DNA of 64,000 nt from Mycolicibacterium peregrinum (GCF_001665625.1 NZ_LZSY01000106.1:17461-81460), one strand, 5' to 3'; counted from the first letter of the stretch, positions 1-9,450 are shown. The notes: generated from the letters alone by a model not told the origin. Program-made: numbers and translations.

Positions 1-577
1 AGGCAACGATATCGGCGTCCAAGCCGGCAGCGGACAGATCCGCCAAAGTCTTACGGGGGTTGGCGAATTCCGATTGGACCAGCAGCAGGCTGCCGCCGTC
101 GGCGAGCAGGTCGGGCGCCGCGGCGCACAGCGGGTCCAGAACCATTCGCCCGTCCTCACCGGCATCCCACGCACGCGCCGGACCGGTCACTCCCGTCGGC
201 GCCGCGTTGTCCGAGTCATGTGGAACGTACGGTGGGTTGCAGGTGATCAGGTCGAAAGGCCCGAACTCGGCGGCCCGCGCCCAGGATCCCAGATGCACGT
301 CGACGGCGACATTGTGCGCCAAGACATTGGACCGGGCGCACCGCACCGCACGCTGGCAGATGTCGAAGGCCGCGACGGCCGACGCTCCCTGGGCCGCGGC
401 GTTGATCGCCACTACGCCGCTGCCGGTGCACAGATCCGCAACGGTCCGGCCGACTGCCAGGCCGGCTTCTTCCATCACATCGATCAACAGTTGAGAATCT
501 TCTTGTGGGGCATAGACACCATCTGCCACGACAATCGTGCTGATCGGGTGGAGCTCCGGGTTGTATGCGGTTGTCAC
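1..577 (-). CDS. HemK-like class I SAM methyltransferase, 3' end outside window
   Basis: The frame runs off the left edge, so only the first 192 codons are present. The visible part is a class I methyltransferase of the HemK/PrmC-related superfamily. It has a glycine-rich SAM-binding loop DLCTGSG at residues 48-54 and the catalytic tetrapeptide NPPY at 114-117, which in this family binds the planar side chain or base being methylated. The start is GTG at 577, with GAGAGG five bases upstream. Members modify glutamine in release factors or other planar nitrogens. The true target here is not decidable, because classical PrmC carries an extra N-terminal domain that is absent. The function is therefore inferred at family level only. 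Confidence 0.85.
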   Translation of the reverse strand, partial: MTTAYNPELHPISTIVVADGVYAPQEDSQLLIDVMEEAGLAVGRTVADLCTGSGVVAINAAAQGASAVAAFDICQRAVRCARSNVLAHNVAVDVHLGSWARAAEFGPFDLITCNPPYVPHDSDNAAPTGVTGPARAWDAGEDGRMVLDPLCAAAPDLLADGGSLLLVQSEFANPRKTLADLSAAGLDADIVA

Positions 578-675
578 ATCGGCCTCTCAACGGTGAAGGG
601 GTCAACACTGCCCGTGGTTAATGCCCGCTATCGCCGCTGTTCAAACGCTGTTGATCTCAGTCGAGCGTCGGTGTC

Positions 676-2859
676 CTACTTTGCGCGGGCGCGCCGAGTC
701 GCCTTCTTGGCGGCAGACCGTTTACCCGAGACCGCGGGCGGGAGAGCGGGTTTCGACGGTGGAATGGCAGAAGCGGTGACCACATCGGCGCGGTCCCAGA
801 CCCGGTGCAGGCCGAGGGCGGCGACGAGTTCGGTGGTGAACGTCTTGTCTGCCTCACCGGCCAGCAACACTCCGGGCAAGGTGCGGTCGATCCCCGCGGC
901 ATCGAGTTGCGCAACTCCGTCGCCCCAGGCGCCCAGTGCCTTGCAGTGTCGCAGCAGTTCCTGCAACAACACGATGGCCCGGATGTCAGTGGTCGGTGCC
1001 GTGCCCGCCGCCACGACGGCTGCGTCGAATTCGATCGAGCGGGCGGTGGCGAACGTGCGTTCCACCACCACCGAACGCCGCCCTGATTTGAGGGTGCCGC
1101 CGTGCGGGGCGACGACCAACGCCTGCACACCCAGTTTGTTCAGAGACTTTGTCAGCGTGGCGATTCCGGCCAGATCTGAATTCGCATCAGCGATTACCGC
1201 GACCTTGCGCCCCGCGACGGGACCAGGCTCGGTGACGATCTGGGACAACGCCGGTGAGATCAGAACGTCCTTGGGCGGGTTGCCCTTCGGCGCAGGCAGA
1301 CCCAGACCGGCGGCCACCTTCTGGCACAGTTCGGTGTCGACGTTGGCGAGCACCTGCAGTTCGCGTTCTTTGATGGCCTGCTCGAAGCACTTGCCGAGTT
1401 CGAAAGTGAACGCATCTGCGACGTGGTCCTGCTCGATCTTGGTCAGGCTGCGGTAGAACATCGCCGCCTGGCTGAAGTGATCGTCGAACGACGCCGGCTG
1501 TGCCCGCTCTACCGGGCCGTCCACGACCCGCGGCGTCGGGACGTAGCCGCCTTCCTCGGCGTCGGCGACCAACGGTTCCCCACCGTCGATGCTGTTGGGC
1601 CGGTAGGGCGCCTGGCCGGTGTGCACGGCGGTCTGATGCATGCCGTCGCGCAGCATGTCGTTCACCGGGCAGTGCGGCCGGTTGATCGGCAGCTGGGTGA
1701 AGTTCGGCCCGCCCAGGCGGGTGAGCTGGGTGTCCAGGTAGGAGAAGAGCCGAGCTTGCATCAGCGGATCGTTGGTGACCTCGATGCCGGGCACCAGGTT
1801 GCCGGTGTGGAATGCCACCTGCTCGGTCTCGGCGAAGAAGTTGGTGGGGTTGCGGTCCAGCGTGAGCTTGCCGATCAGCTGCACCGGAACCAGCTCCTCG
1901 GGCACGATCTTGGTCGGGTCCAACAGGTCGATGCCCTCAAACGCGTCCGTGCCGTCGTCGGGCATCACCTGGATGCCGAGTTCGTATTCCAATGGAGCAC
2001 CGGCCTCGATGCCGTCGGCCATGTCGCGCCGGTGAAAGTCCGGATCCACCCCGGCGGTGATCTGCGCTTCTTCCCAGACCAGCGAGTGCACCCCGGCGAT
2101 GGGCTTCCAGTGGAACTTCACCAGGCTGGTTTCGCCCTTGGCGTTGACCAGACGGAAGGTGTGTACGCCGAATCCTTCCATGGTCCGGAAGGAACGCGGG
2201 ATGCCGCGGTCGCTCATGTTCCAGAACACGTGGTGGGTGGCTTCGGTGTGCAGCGACACGAAGTCCCAGAAGGTGTCGTGCGCCGACTGCGCCTGTGGGA
2301 TCTCGCGATCCGGATGCGGTTTGCCGGCGTGGATGATGTCGGGGAACTTGATGCCGTCCTGGATGAAAAACACCGGCATGTTGTTGCCGACCAGGTCGAA
2401 GTTTCCCTCGTCGGTGTAGAACTTCACCGCGAACCCGCGGGTGTCACGTACGGTGTCGGCCGAACCGCGCGAGCCCAGCACGGTGGAGAACCGGCAGAAG
2501 ACCTCGGTCTTCTTGCCCTTCTTGCCCAGAAAGTCCGCTTTGGTGACGCCGGCGGCATTGCCGTAGGCCTCGAATGTGCCGTGTGCGGCCGCTCCGCGGG
2601 CGTGCACCACCCGCTCCGGAATACGTTCGTGGTCGAAGTGGGTGATCTTCTCGCGGAGGTGGAAGTCCTCCATCAGGGTGGGGCCGCGGCGACCGGCCTT
2701 GAGTGAGTGATCGGTGTCTGGGATGCGTACGCCCTGCGCCGTGGTCAGATACCGTCCGGTCTGTGCTCGTGAGTCCGCCTGTCCGAGAAAACCTTCGGCG
2801 ACCCCCGCGGGTCCGACGGGGGCGGGGGATTTCTGGTCTCGATTTCGTGAAGGGGGCAT
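676..2859 (-). CDS. katE: Large-subunit heme catalase (HPII type)
   Basis: A 727-residue monofunctional catalase that would convert hydrogen peroxide to water and oxygen in the cytoplasm. The heme core carries the distal histidine (about residue 86, in RVVHARG) and the RLFSYLDTQ segment holding the proximal tyrosine. After about residue 560 comes the extra flavodoxin/GATase1-like C-terminal domain typical of large-subunit catalases, followed by a lysine- and arginine-rich tail ([15 protein letters not shown]). The ATG at 2859 is preferred over an in-frame TTG four codons upstream, because GGAG lies six bases before it. The gene stands alone, with about 170 bases of upstream sequence and no recognised regulator beside it. 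Confidence 0.96.
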   Translation of the reverse strand: MPPSRNRDQKSPAPVGPAGVAEGFLGQADSRAQTGRYLTTAQGVRIPDTDHSLKAGRRGPTLMEDFHLREKITHFDHERIPERVVHARGAAAHGTFEAYGNAAGVTKADFLGKKGKKTEVFCRFSTVLGSRGSADTVRDTRGFAVKFYTDEGNFDLVGNNMPVFFIQDGIKFPDIIHAGKPHPDREIPQAQSAHDTFWDFVSLHTEATHHVFWNMSDRGIPRSFRTMEGFGVHTFRLVNAKGETSLVKFHWKPIAGVHSLVWEEAQITAGVDPDFHRRDMADGIEAGAPLEYELGIQVMPDDGTDAFEGIDLLDPTKIVPEELVPVQLIGKLTLDRNPTNFFAETEQVAFHTGNLVPGIEVTNDPLMQARLFSYLDTQLTRLGGPNFTQLPINRPHCPVNDMLRDGMHQTAVHTGQAPYRPNSIDGGEPLVADAEEGGYVPTPRVVDGPVERAQPASFDDHFSQAAMFYRSLTKIEQDHVADAFTFELGKCFEQAIKERELQVLANVDTELCQKVAAGLGLPAPKGNPPKDVLISPALSQIVTEPGPVAGRKVAVIADANSDLAGIATLTKSLNKLGVQALVVAPHGGTLKSGRRSVVVERTFATARSIEFDAAVVAAGTAPTTDIRAIVLLQELLRHCKALGAWGDGVAQLDAAGIDRTLPGVLLAGEADKTFTTELVAALGLHRVWDRADVVTASAIPPSKPALPPAVSGKRSAAKKATRRARAK

Positions 2860-3030
2860 CGGACACTCCAAGCGTAGAGAGAGTTGGGGCTGTCAGCGCC
2901 ACACCGCGGCCCGCACGGGACGGCGCGGCGGCTGCGCGCCGGGAGTTACCTGGTACCCGGCTGCATCGGATCGCAAACGCAGCGGGTCGAACGAGAGCCA
3001 AAAACCTACGGCGCCTGCGTGACCCGACCT

Positions 3031-3369
3031 CTACGCGGAAGGGTCGTGGTGATCAGCGTGGTCCACGACGCGTGAAGCGTCCCACGGATACCGGGCCCGG
3101 GCCAGGTCGACGCGTCCGCCCTGGAACGCAACCCCTTCGGACTTGAGCAACACCACAGCGCGACCATCGCGGCAGGCTGCCGGTTCACCATCCGCACGCA
3201 CGACGCGCCACCACGGAACATCGTCAGGCACTCTGCTCACTTCCCGTCCAGCTTGTCGTGGCGAGATGCCCAATCGCCGGCCGACGTCGCCATAGGTCGC
3301 GACGAATCCCGGCTCGATGTCGTCCAGCACCGCGCGTACTGCCTCGTTGAGAGCTTCTCGCCTGGTCAT
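3031..3369 (-). CDS. Alkyltransferase-like protein (MGMT fold, no acceptor cysteine)
   Basis: A 112-residue protein made only of the DNA-binding half of an O6-alkylguanine-DNA alkyltransferase. The helix-turn-helix segment (YGDVGRRLGISPRQAGRE) is intact, but the usual PCHRV active-site motif reads PWWRV, so the alkyl-accepting cysteine is replaced by tryptophan. In known ATL proteins this substitution gives a non-enzymatic sensor that flags O6-alkylguanine for nucleotide excision repair. The ATG at 3369 overlaps the stop of the upstream DUF488 gene as ATGA, so the two are probably translationally coupled. A longer reading from 3579 would be the shadow of DUF488 and is not used. Confidence 0.88.
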   Translation of the reverse strand: MTRREALNEAVRAVLDDIEPGFVATYGDVGRRLGISPRQAGREVSRVPDDVPWWRVVRADGEPAACRDGRAVVLLKSEGVAFQGGRVDLARARYPWDASRVVDHADHHDPSA

Positions 3370-3911
3370 GGTCGTTCTCCGGTGGCTGGATAGGTGACTG
3401 TGTCGGCAGGCCCGATGACGGCGCCGGCGCTGAGTTGCGCAGTATCGACATGTCCCGGGCCCATGATGTGACACACCGTCTCGTTGTGGGAGAGCAGATG
3501 ATCGGCGATGATCCGCCGGTGGCAGCGCCACCACACTGCCTCCGAGCACATCACGGCGATCCGTGAGGTGCGTCTCCACTCGCGTAACTCATCGAGGGCG
3601 CGCCGGAAGTCCTCGGACATCGCGTAGTCGGCATAGTTGTGGAAGCTGCGGTTCTTCCACCATTCGTTGACCGCGAACGGCACTTCGGTGCTGACGGTAC
3701 GGCGGCCGGTCAATCCCGGCGCGTACTGATAGCCGATTCCCGCATCGCCGAGCGACGCCGACAGCGAGTCCTGATCGAACTGCGGATATCGAGTGGAGCC
3801 TGGAAGCTTCCGAACATCGACGATCAATTGGACGCCGCTGTCGCGGAGCAACCCCGCGAACTCGGCGAACGTTCGGGTGGAGTGTCCGATCGTGAAGACG
3901 GGTTCACTCAT
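3366..3911 (-). CDS. DUF488 family protein
   Basis: A 181-residue member of DUF488, a small alpha/beta family of unknown biochemistry that often sits near stress or DNA-metabolism genes. It has the usual N-terminal FTIGHSTR segment, the DVRKLPGS segment, and the C-terminal cysteine region CSEAVWWRCHRRIIADHL, where family members keep CxxxxxxxCHR. The start at 3911 places the gene eight bases inside the 3' end of the DUF2945 gene, and its stop overlaps the start of the ATL gene. The three genes 4119-3031 therefore form one tightly packed transcript. No enzymatic function can be assigned. Confidence 0.88.
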   Translation of the reverse strand: MSEPVFTIGHSTRTFAEFAGLLRDSGVQLIVDVRKLPGSTRYPQFDQDSLSASLGDAGIGYQYAPGLTGRRTVSTEVPFAVNEWWKNRSFHNYADYAMSEDFRRALDELREWRRTSRIAVMCSEAVWWRCHRRIIADHLLSHNETVCHIMGPGHVDTAQLSAGAVIGPADTVTYPATGERP

Positions 3912-4119
3912 CGACGAGCCGCAGGGCGCCGCCTTTGTGAGCGGCGACGTGGTCGGTCTTGTCGCTTTTGATCTCGTACTGTGGATCGTCGGTCGAGGCC
4001 CGATGGGTGTGGCCCTTGTACTGGAAATCCTGCGTGTGGACCTTGGCCACCGTGCCCGAGACGTGCCCGGCTTCCGAGTTCCACGCCACGTGGTCACCGA
4101 CATTGAATTTGTCAGGCAT
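3904..4119 (-). CDS. DUF2945 (hypervirulence-associated Tudor-like) small protein
   Basis: A 71-residue basic and acidic beta-rich protein matching the DUF2945 pattern: an N-terminal FNVGDHVAWNSEAGHVSGTV strand pair, a central KGHTHRAS, then DPQYEIKSDKTDHVAAHKGGAL. The family resembles small SH3/Tudor barrels, and its role is unknown. It is the first gene of the overlapping DUF2945-DUF488-ATL cluster. The start is ATG at 4119 with AGGAGT just upstream. Confidence 0.88.
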   Translation of the reverse strand: MPDKFNVGDHVAWNSEAGHVSGTVAKVHTQDFQYKGHTHRASTDDPQYEIKSDKTDHVAAHKGGALRLVDE

Positions 4120-4140
4120 AGCAACTCCTCTGTGAAGCCA

Positions 4141-5721
4141 TTATGTACGGCCCCGGCGACGTCCGGGTCGAGGACCGTCCAGGCCCCGATGGGCACGAGT
4201 CGGCTGGCCGCGTTGTACCGGCGTGGAGGGAATCACCTTGAGTGCGACAGCAGCTGCAGCGGCGAGTAGGACCGCGGCGATCAAGGAGACGACTTGCACC
4301 CCGAAGGTGAAGGCGTGCTGGGCTTGTGCGAGAAGGTGCGGCGCATTGGCGAAGTGATTGGTGGCTGTGGCCAGTGAGTCGTGGAGGGCGACGCGGTCGG
4401 TGGCACTGAGGTGTTCGGGTACGGGTAGTCGGGTTCGGTAGAAGACGGTGTGCAAGGTACCGAGTACCGCGATGCCAAGGGCGACTCCGAGTTCATAGGC
4501 GGTTTCTGAGATCGATGCGGCGGCTCCGGCGCGTTCGGCGGGAGCGGCGCTGACGACGGCGTCGGTGGACAGTGTCATGGCGGCTCCGACTCCGAGACCG
4601 ATGATGCCCAGCGAGACGCCGATTCCCCAGTAGGTTGACCAGCCTTCGGTGATGGCCAGGCTGACCAATCCGAGCGCCGAGATCGCCAGGCCGCCGGCGA
4701 TGGCTCGACCTCGCCCGAGCCTGGTCAGGAGATGGCCAACGATCCCCACGACGGCGACGGTGGCGATCGACGCGGGCAGCTCGGCGAGTCCGGCTTGGAA
4801 GGGGCTCATGCCCAAGACCAGTTGAAGGTGTTGGGAGAAGAAGAACATGACGCCGATGAACGCGAAGATGGCGATGGTGTCGGCCGCGACTGCACCGCTG
4901 AACGCAGGAAGTCGGAACAGGCTCAGGTCGATCAGTGGTTGGGTCAACGCACGTTGTCGGCGGAGGAAAGCCCATGCGCCACCGGTTCCGAGGAAGACTG
5001 AGGCAGCCACGGTCCAGTCAAAGCCGGTACCGACGACGTGTTTGACGGCGAACACGGTCGGCACGATCGCAGCGATCGACAGTGTTGCGGAGACGAGGTC
5101 GAGCCGCCCGCCGTCAGGGTTTTTTGATTCGGGTAGCAGGGCGATGCCGGCGAGGACCACGACGACCATCAGCGGCACGTTGATGAGAAACACTGAGCCC
5201 CACCAGTAACGCTCCAACAAGAAGCCGCCGACGAGGGGCCCGAGCGCGGCGCCGCCGGTGGCGCCGGCGGTCCATGCGGCGAGCGCGGTGGTGCGCTGTA
5301 CTGGGTCGGCGAACAGGTTGCGCGCGATCGAGAGCGTGGAAGGCATGATGGTGGCGCCGGTGACACCGAGGAGCACGCGCGCCGTGATCAACATTTCAGG
5401 TGTGGTCGAGAACGCGGCCAGTGCGGAAGCCAAGCCGAATCCGATGCTGCCGATGAGTAGGAGCCGTTTGCGGCCGATGCGGTCGGCGAGGTTGCCCATC
5501 GTCACGAGCAGTCCGGCGAGGGCGAAGGAGTAGACGTCGCCGATCCACAGCATCTGCGTGGCCGTTGGTGTGATGTCGGCGGCCAGCGCAGGAACGGCGA
5601 GGTACAGCACGGTGCCATCGATCGCCAGCAGAACGGTGGCGAGCATGAGAACGGCGAGAGCCGCCCACTCCCGCACGCCGGCCCTCACCGGTACTTCGCG
5701 TGCGCACAGTGGTGCGGGCAT
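4141..5721 (-). CDS. MFS drug-efflux transporter, DHA2 (14-TM) type
   Basis: A 526-residue inner-membrane proton antiporter of the QacA/SmvA-like DHA2 group. It has about 14 hydrophobic segments, the motif A loop GNLADRIGRKRLLLIG after TM2 and a motif C-like glycine-rich stretch (GATGGAALGPLVGG) in TM5. The C-terminal 30 residues are arginine- and proline-rich and cytoplasmic. It lies three bases downstream of the P450 gene and is the last gene of a hydroxylase-P450-exporter operon. The natural inference is export of a product of, or substrate for, those oxygenases; the substrate is unknown. Confidence 0.93.
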   Translation of the reverse strand: MPAPLCAREVPVRAGVREWAALAVLMLATVLLAIDGTVLYLAVPALAADITPTATQMLWIGDVYSFALAGLLVTMGNLADRIGRKRLLLIGSIGFGLASALAAFSTTPEMLITARVLLGVTGATIMPSTLSIARNLFADPVQRTTALAAWTAGATGGAALGPLVGGFLLERYWWGSVFLINVPLMVVVVLAGIALLPESKNPDGGRLDLVSATLSIAAIVPTVFAVKHVVGTGFDWTVAASVFLGTGGAWAFLRRQRALTQPLIDLSLFRLPAFSGAVAADTIAIFAFIGVMFFFSQHLQLVLGMSPFQAGLAELPASIATVAVVGIVGHLLTRLGRGRAIAGGLAISALGLVSLAITEGWSTYWGIGVSLGIIGLGVGAAMTLSTDAVVSAAPAERAGAAASISETAYELGVALGIAVLGTLHTVFYRTRLPVPEHLSATDRVALHDSLATATNHFANAPHLLAQAQHAFTFGVQVVSLIAAVLLAAAAAVALKVIPSTPVQRGQPTRAHRGLDGPRPGRRRGRT

Positions 5722-5724
5722 GGA

Positions 5725-6966
5725 TCAGTGCACCCTTTTGGCCAAGTCGACGGGGAGGTGAGACATTCCGCGCAGGCTGACGTTGGGCCGGTAGGTGGGT
5801 GCGCCGGACAGCTGCGCGTGCGGATAGCGCGCCGTCAGTGCCTTGAGCGCGGTAACGGCTTCCAGTCGGGCCAAGGGTGCCCCGAGGCAGAAGTGCACCC
5901 CGTGACCGAAGGCGAGATGACGGAAGGCCGGCCGGTCGGGGTCGAACGCGTCGGGGTGATCGTATTCGGCTGGGTCTCGATGGGCGGAACCCAAAAGCAG
6001 GACAGCGGTGTCGCCCGCGGGCACGACGGTGTCGCCGATGACCATGTCGCGTTCGGCGATGCGGTCGAGTATCTGTACCGGCGGATCCCAACGGAGTGTC
6101 TCTTCGACCACGGCGGCCATGCGGTCGGGGTTCTCGGCGGCGGCGCTCCATTGGCCCGCGTGGGTCAGCATGGCCCGTGCTGCGTTGGCGATGAGGTTGA
6201 CCGTGGTCTCGTGTCCCGCCACGAACAGCAGTTCGCACGTGGCTACGACCTCGTCTTCGGTGAGTTGGTCACCGGCTTCCTCGGCGGCGACGAGGGCGGA
6301 CATCAGGTCATCCCGCGGCTTGCCACGGCGTTCGTGGATGAGGCCGCGTAGGTAGTCGTACATCCACGCGGCGGCATGATCACGTTCTTGCCGACCGGCG
6401 TCCAAATCGTCGACGGCTGGGATGAAGTCGTCGAGTCCTTGCGCGATGAGCTTGGACGCATGGCCGAACCGGGGTTCGTCTTGGATGGGCACTCCAAGCA
6501 GACGGCAGATCACCGCGACCGGGAGCGGATAGGCGAGATCATCGACGAGGTTTGCTGTGTTGTCCACCCGGTTGAGCAGTTCGTCAACGAGCATGGTGAT
6601 TTCCTGCTCCAGTTCGCGAATCCGACGCGGGGAGAAGGCTTTCTGTACCAGCCGGCGAAGCCGGGTGTGATCAGGAGGATCGAGGACCAGAAAGCTGTGG
6701 GTGTCGAAGTCGGCAGGGTCGGCGCCGTTGGCAATGGCTTTGCGGACCTGTGCCGATTTGCGACGGTCGTTGGCCCCGTCCGGATGGCGCAGGGCTTGGT
6801 CGCAGTCGGCGAAGCTGCCGAAGACGACCATGTTGAGCTCCGGTAGTGCGAAGGGTGCGGCGTGGCGTGCGGCGCGGTAGGCGGGGTAGGGGTCAGCCCG
6901 GATGGCAGGATCGAAGAGCGCTTCGAAGCGTGCCTGGGGGCTGGCAGGAACGTCGGGGGATTTCAT
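5725..6966 (-). CDS. Cytochrome P450 monooxygenase
   Basis: A 413-residue soluble bacterial P450. The I-helix oxygen-activation motif AGHETT is at residues 250-255, the ETLRW K-helix motif near 289, and the heme-binding loop FGHGVHFCLG at 353-362 with Cys360 as thiolate ligand. Length and layout match CYP families of actinobacteria that hydroxylate terpenoids, macrolides or sterols. No ferredoxin or reductase gene is beside it, so redox partners must come from elsewhere. It is separated by three bases from both the sterol desaturase-family gene upstream and the exporter downstream, which indicates a single operon. Confidence 0.95.
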   Translation of the reverse strand: MKSPDVPASPQARFEALFDPAIRADPYPAYRAARHAAPFALPELNMVVFGSFADCDQALRHPDGANDRRKSAQVRKAIANGADPADFDTHSFLVLDPPDHTRLRRLVQKAFSPRRIRELEQEITMLVDELLNRVDNTANLVDDLAYPLPVAVICRLLGVPIQDEPRFGHASKLIAQGLDDFIPAVDDLDAGRQERDHAAAWMYDYLRGLIHERRGKPRDDLMSALVAAEEAGDQLTEDEVVATCELLFVAGHETTVNLIANAARAMLTHAGQWSAAAENPDRMAAVVEETLRWDPPVQILDRIAERDMVIGDTVVPAGDTAVLLLGSAHRDPAEYDHPDAFDPDRPAFRHLAFGHGVHFCLGAPLARLEAVTALKALTARYPHAQLSGAPTYRPNVSLRGMSHLPVDLAKRVH

Positions 6967-6969
6967 CGG

Positions 6970-7923
6970 TCAGCTCGCTTTCTGGATCGTCGCGGCCGTG
7001 GCCGCAGTAGAGGTTTCGAACTGCGGTGCGGTGGCCGTGTTCTCGCCGAGCACAGTTGTGGCGGTGACGGTTTCGCTCCAGCCGGGAGGCTTGAGCAGGT
7101 AGTTGACACGTCCGTTCCAGGTCTTGGCGTTCCACACGTCGCGGGCGGCGCGGGCCAGTTCCCCGTAGTTGACCTTGACCGGGTTGTAGGTGCTGATCTG
7201 TTTGGTCAAGCCATAGGCGACCGGCTCGGTCTCCTCGGCATACGTACCGAAAATGCGGTCCCAGATGATGAAGATGCCGCCGTAATTCTTGTCCAGGTAG
7301 GGGTTGTTGACGCCGTGGTGCACGCGATGGTGTGACGGGGTGTTGAAGACAAACTCGATCCAACGGGCAAGCAGGCCAACGCGTTCGGTATGGATGGGGA
7401 ACTGGTAGGTCAAGATGATGGCCTGCAGCAGGAACAGCAGCCACACCGGTAGACCGAGCAGCAGCAGCGGGACGTAGAACAGGAATGACGACAGGATGTC
7501 GGTTGGCATCAGCCAGCCCAGGCGCAGTGCGGTGGTCTGGTTGAAGTGCTGACTGGAGTGATGCACGGTGTGGCCGATCCAGAACATCCGAATCCGGTGA
7601 TGCGCCCGGTGCTCCCAGTAGTAGACGAAGTCGACCAGAATCAGCGCCGGCAGCCACCAGGTTGTCGACCACTGAACCGGCGCCAGTGCGCCGGCGAGCA
7701 GCAATACCGGTAACTGCAAAGTCTTGCTGATGACGTCGGTGAACGCGCCGATGCCCGACATCGACAGGCTCGTCACCGCGTCTTTGGCGTTCACCCCGAC
7801 CATGGGTCGTTTGGGTGGCTGGGCTCGGCGCTTCTCCCAGTAGTAGGCGAGGAACTCAACGGCGATCAGCACGGCGAAAGCCGGTAGCGACCACAACGAG
7901 ATCTTGTCGAGCAGCTCTGGCAC
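6970..7923 (-). CDS. Sterol desaturase / fatty acid hydroxylase family membrane protein
   Basis: A 317-residue membrane di-iron enzyme with four to five hydrophobic segments. It shows the histidine clusters of the family: EHRAHHRIRMFWIGHTVHHSS around residues 105-125 and a later SHHRVHHGVNN. These bind two irons and activate oxygen for hydroxylation or desaturation of a lipid or sterol. The start is GTG at 7923. It is the first gene of an operon with a P450 and an MFS exporter, and faces a TetR gene across a palindromic operator, so expression is probably ligand-induced. The substrate cannot be read from sequence. Confidence 0.92.
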   Translation of the reverse strand: MPELLDKISLWSLPAFAVLIAVEFLAYYWEKRRAQPPKRPMVGVNAKDAVTSLSMSGIGAFTDVISKTLQLPVLLLAGALAPVQWSTTWWLPALILVDFVYYWEHRAHHRIRMFWIGHTVHHSSQHFNQTTALRLGWLMPTDILSSFLFYVPLLLLGLPVWLLFLLQAIILTYQFPIHTERVGLLARWIEFVFNTPSHHRVHHGVNNPYLDKNYGGIFIIWDRIFGTYAEETEPVAYGLTKQISTYNPVKVNYGELARAARDVWNAKTWNGRVNYLLKPPGWSETVTATTVLGENTATAPQFETSTAATAATIQKAS

Positions 7924-7976
7924 GACGTCCTTCTTTCTCCCTGTCCGTATCGCGTCTGCGACGCCACCATCATCTC

Positions 7977-8005
7977 TAGGTCAACCGCCTAGGTCAAGTG
8001 ACCTA
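7977..8005. promoter_or_regulatory. Probable TetR operator, palindrome plus half-site
   Basis: The perfect inverted repeat TAGGTCA-AG-TGACCTA lies at 7990-8005, in the divergent gap between the hydroxylase operon and a TetR gene. An extra TAGGTCA half-site lies at 7977-7983, six bases before it. Symmetry and position fit binding by the adjacent regulator; that is inference. Confidence 0.7.
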
Positions 8006-8082
8006 ACTTGTGACGTACCTCGCCCCGAGTATCGATTTGAGGGCTTTGACCTGCCCGTTTGTCGGTCTGGCAGACTGGCGGC

Positions 8083-8682
8083 ATGACCAGCTCGGCGCGC
8101 AGTACCGACCGGCGTGATACCAGCAAGCGCGATGCGTTCGTTGCCGCGGCGGTCAGGGTGATGGCCCGAGACGGTGTCGCGGCTCTGACAACTCGGCGTA
8201 TCGCCGAGGAGGCTGGGTTGCCACAGGGCATCTTCCATTACTGGTTCGCCGGCAAGGCGGAGCTGCTCGAAGCCGTCCTGCACTCAGTGATGGCCGATGC
8301 CGCCACCGCAACCGCACCACCGGAGGCCGACGGTGACCCGGCGGGCAGCTGGAAGGCGGCGTTCCAGAAGATCCGTGCGGATGAGGCGGGACGTCAGCTC
8401 GGCGCCTACGAACTGACTGCCATGGCACTGAGAAACCCGGAGTTGAGGGGGATGGCGCAACAGCTCTACCGCAGCTATCACGAAATGGCTCGCGCCGACA
8501 TCGCGCCGCTCGTCGACGAACTCAATGCGGGCGGAGCCGAACTCGACGTCGACCTCACCGCCAGCCTGATCGCCGCGCTTTTCGACGGCCTCACCTTTTC
8601 CTGGCTGGCCAATCCTGACGGTCCACCCCCCGAGGATGTGCTCGACTTCGCATTTCGCCTGCTGCGCAACATATCTCGTTAG
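8083..8682 (+). CDS. TetR family regulator, divergent from P450 operon
   Basis: A 199-residue TetR/AcrR repressor. The helix-turn-helix covers about residues 12-58 (FVAAAVRVMARDGVAALTTR, then IAEEAGLPQGIFHYWF), followed by an all-helical ligand/dimer domain. The ATG at 8083 is preferred over a TTG at 8059. It is transcribed away from the hydroxylase-P450-exporter operon with a perfect 16-base palindrome between them, so it probably controls both that operon and itself. The ligand is unknown. Confidence 0.93.
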   Translation: MTSSARSTDRRDTSKRDAFVAAAVRVMARDGVAALTTRRIAEEAGLPQGIFHYWFAGKAELLEAVLHSVMADAATATAPPEADGDPAGSWKAAFQKIRADEAGRQLGAYELTAMALRNPELRGMAQQLYRSYHEMARADIAPLVDELNAGGAELDVDLTASLIAALFDGLTFSWLANPDGPPPEDVLDFAFRLLRNISR

Positions 8683-8723
8683 AGGTAATTGAGAGCTACC
8701 CCATGTACTCCGCGCTGCGGCGT

Positions 8724-9431
8724 TCAGTGGTTGGGCGTGACGACAGCCCGAATAATCTCAGTGATGGCTGGTTCGATCTCGGTGAGCGTCTCAGGGTCGT
8801 TGCTGGCCAGATGCTGCACCACGAGTTCGATGGCTGCGGCCACGAGTGCATTGCACAGGCCCAAACTCAAAGGGGGAAGGTCGGGTTCGGTGGTGGCGCG
8901 CAGGTGCTGCAAGCCGGGCGTCACCGCAGTGACGAACTCGGCGATAGCGTCGTTGCGGCGGGCGCGCACCACAGCGCCGGCTCCTGTGGCTTCCAGGAAG
9001 AATGCTCGGGCCGCCGCGGGGGACGCGGCAACGACCGCCAGCAGCTGCCGCACCGCCTCAGACAACGTCCGCTGCGTGAAGCGTTGTGGTGAGCTGTTGC
9101 CCACACCGGCGGCTGCGGCCATCAGCAACTGCGTGCAGCGGTAGGTGTGCAGGAACACCGCTTCCTTGCTGTCGTACAGGTCGTAAACGGTGCGCCGGGA
9201 AACCCCGGCTCGGTCGGCGATCTGTGCCACGGTCGTCTCCGCATATCCGCGGTCCCCGAAGAGCTCGATGGCCGCAGCCAGGATTCGCGCGGTCTGCGAC
9301 CTGCGGACTTCTTCTCGGCTGAGTTTGTGGCGGTGGCGCGGCAACCGGTCGGCGGACGTTCCTGACAGCAGCGCGAATGTGGCCCGCGCAAGCTCTCTGT
9401 CGTCTAGGGCTACGTCCACCTCGGCGGTCAC
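8724..9431 (-). CDS. TetR family regulator, divergent from MpaB-type oxygenase
   Basis: A 235-residue TetR regulator. An unusually long N-terminal arm of about 45 residues (rich in Arg and His near PRHRHKLSREEVRRSQ) precedes the helix-turn-helix (AQIADRAGVSRRTVYDLYDS). The GTG start at 9431 has GGTGAG just upstream. It faces the DUF2236 oxygenase gene across a gap that holds two copies of one palindromic element, so it most likely represses that gene and itself. Confidence 0.92.
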   Translation of the reverse strand: MTAEVDVALDDRELARATFALLSGTSADRLPRHRHKLSREEVRRSQTARILAAAIELFGDRGYAETTVAQIADRAGVSRRTVYDLYDSKEAVFLHTYRCTQLLMAAAAGVGNSSPQRFTQRTLSEAVRQLLAVVAASPAAARAFFLEATGAGAVVRARRNDAIAEFVTAVTPGLQHLRATTEPDLPPLSLGLCNALVAAAIELVVQHLASNDPETLTEIEPAITEIIRAVVTPNH

Positions 9432-9450
9432 GTCCTCACCTTACCGATTC

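Noticed and set aside
1423..2706. Long plus-strand open frame antisense to the catalase gene
   Set aside because: It exists only because the catalase codons are GC-rich; its translation has no domain, and the minus strand has a complete recognisable enzyme.
5396..6238. 280-codon minus-strand frame across the MFS/P450 junction
   Set aside because: Out of frame with both genes and extremely arginine-rich; a frame shadow.
7990..8005. AGGTCA/TGACCT symmetry resembling a eukaryotic hormone response element
   Set aside because: Coincidental similarity; spacing differs and the site is explained by the adjacent bacterial TetR.
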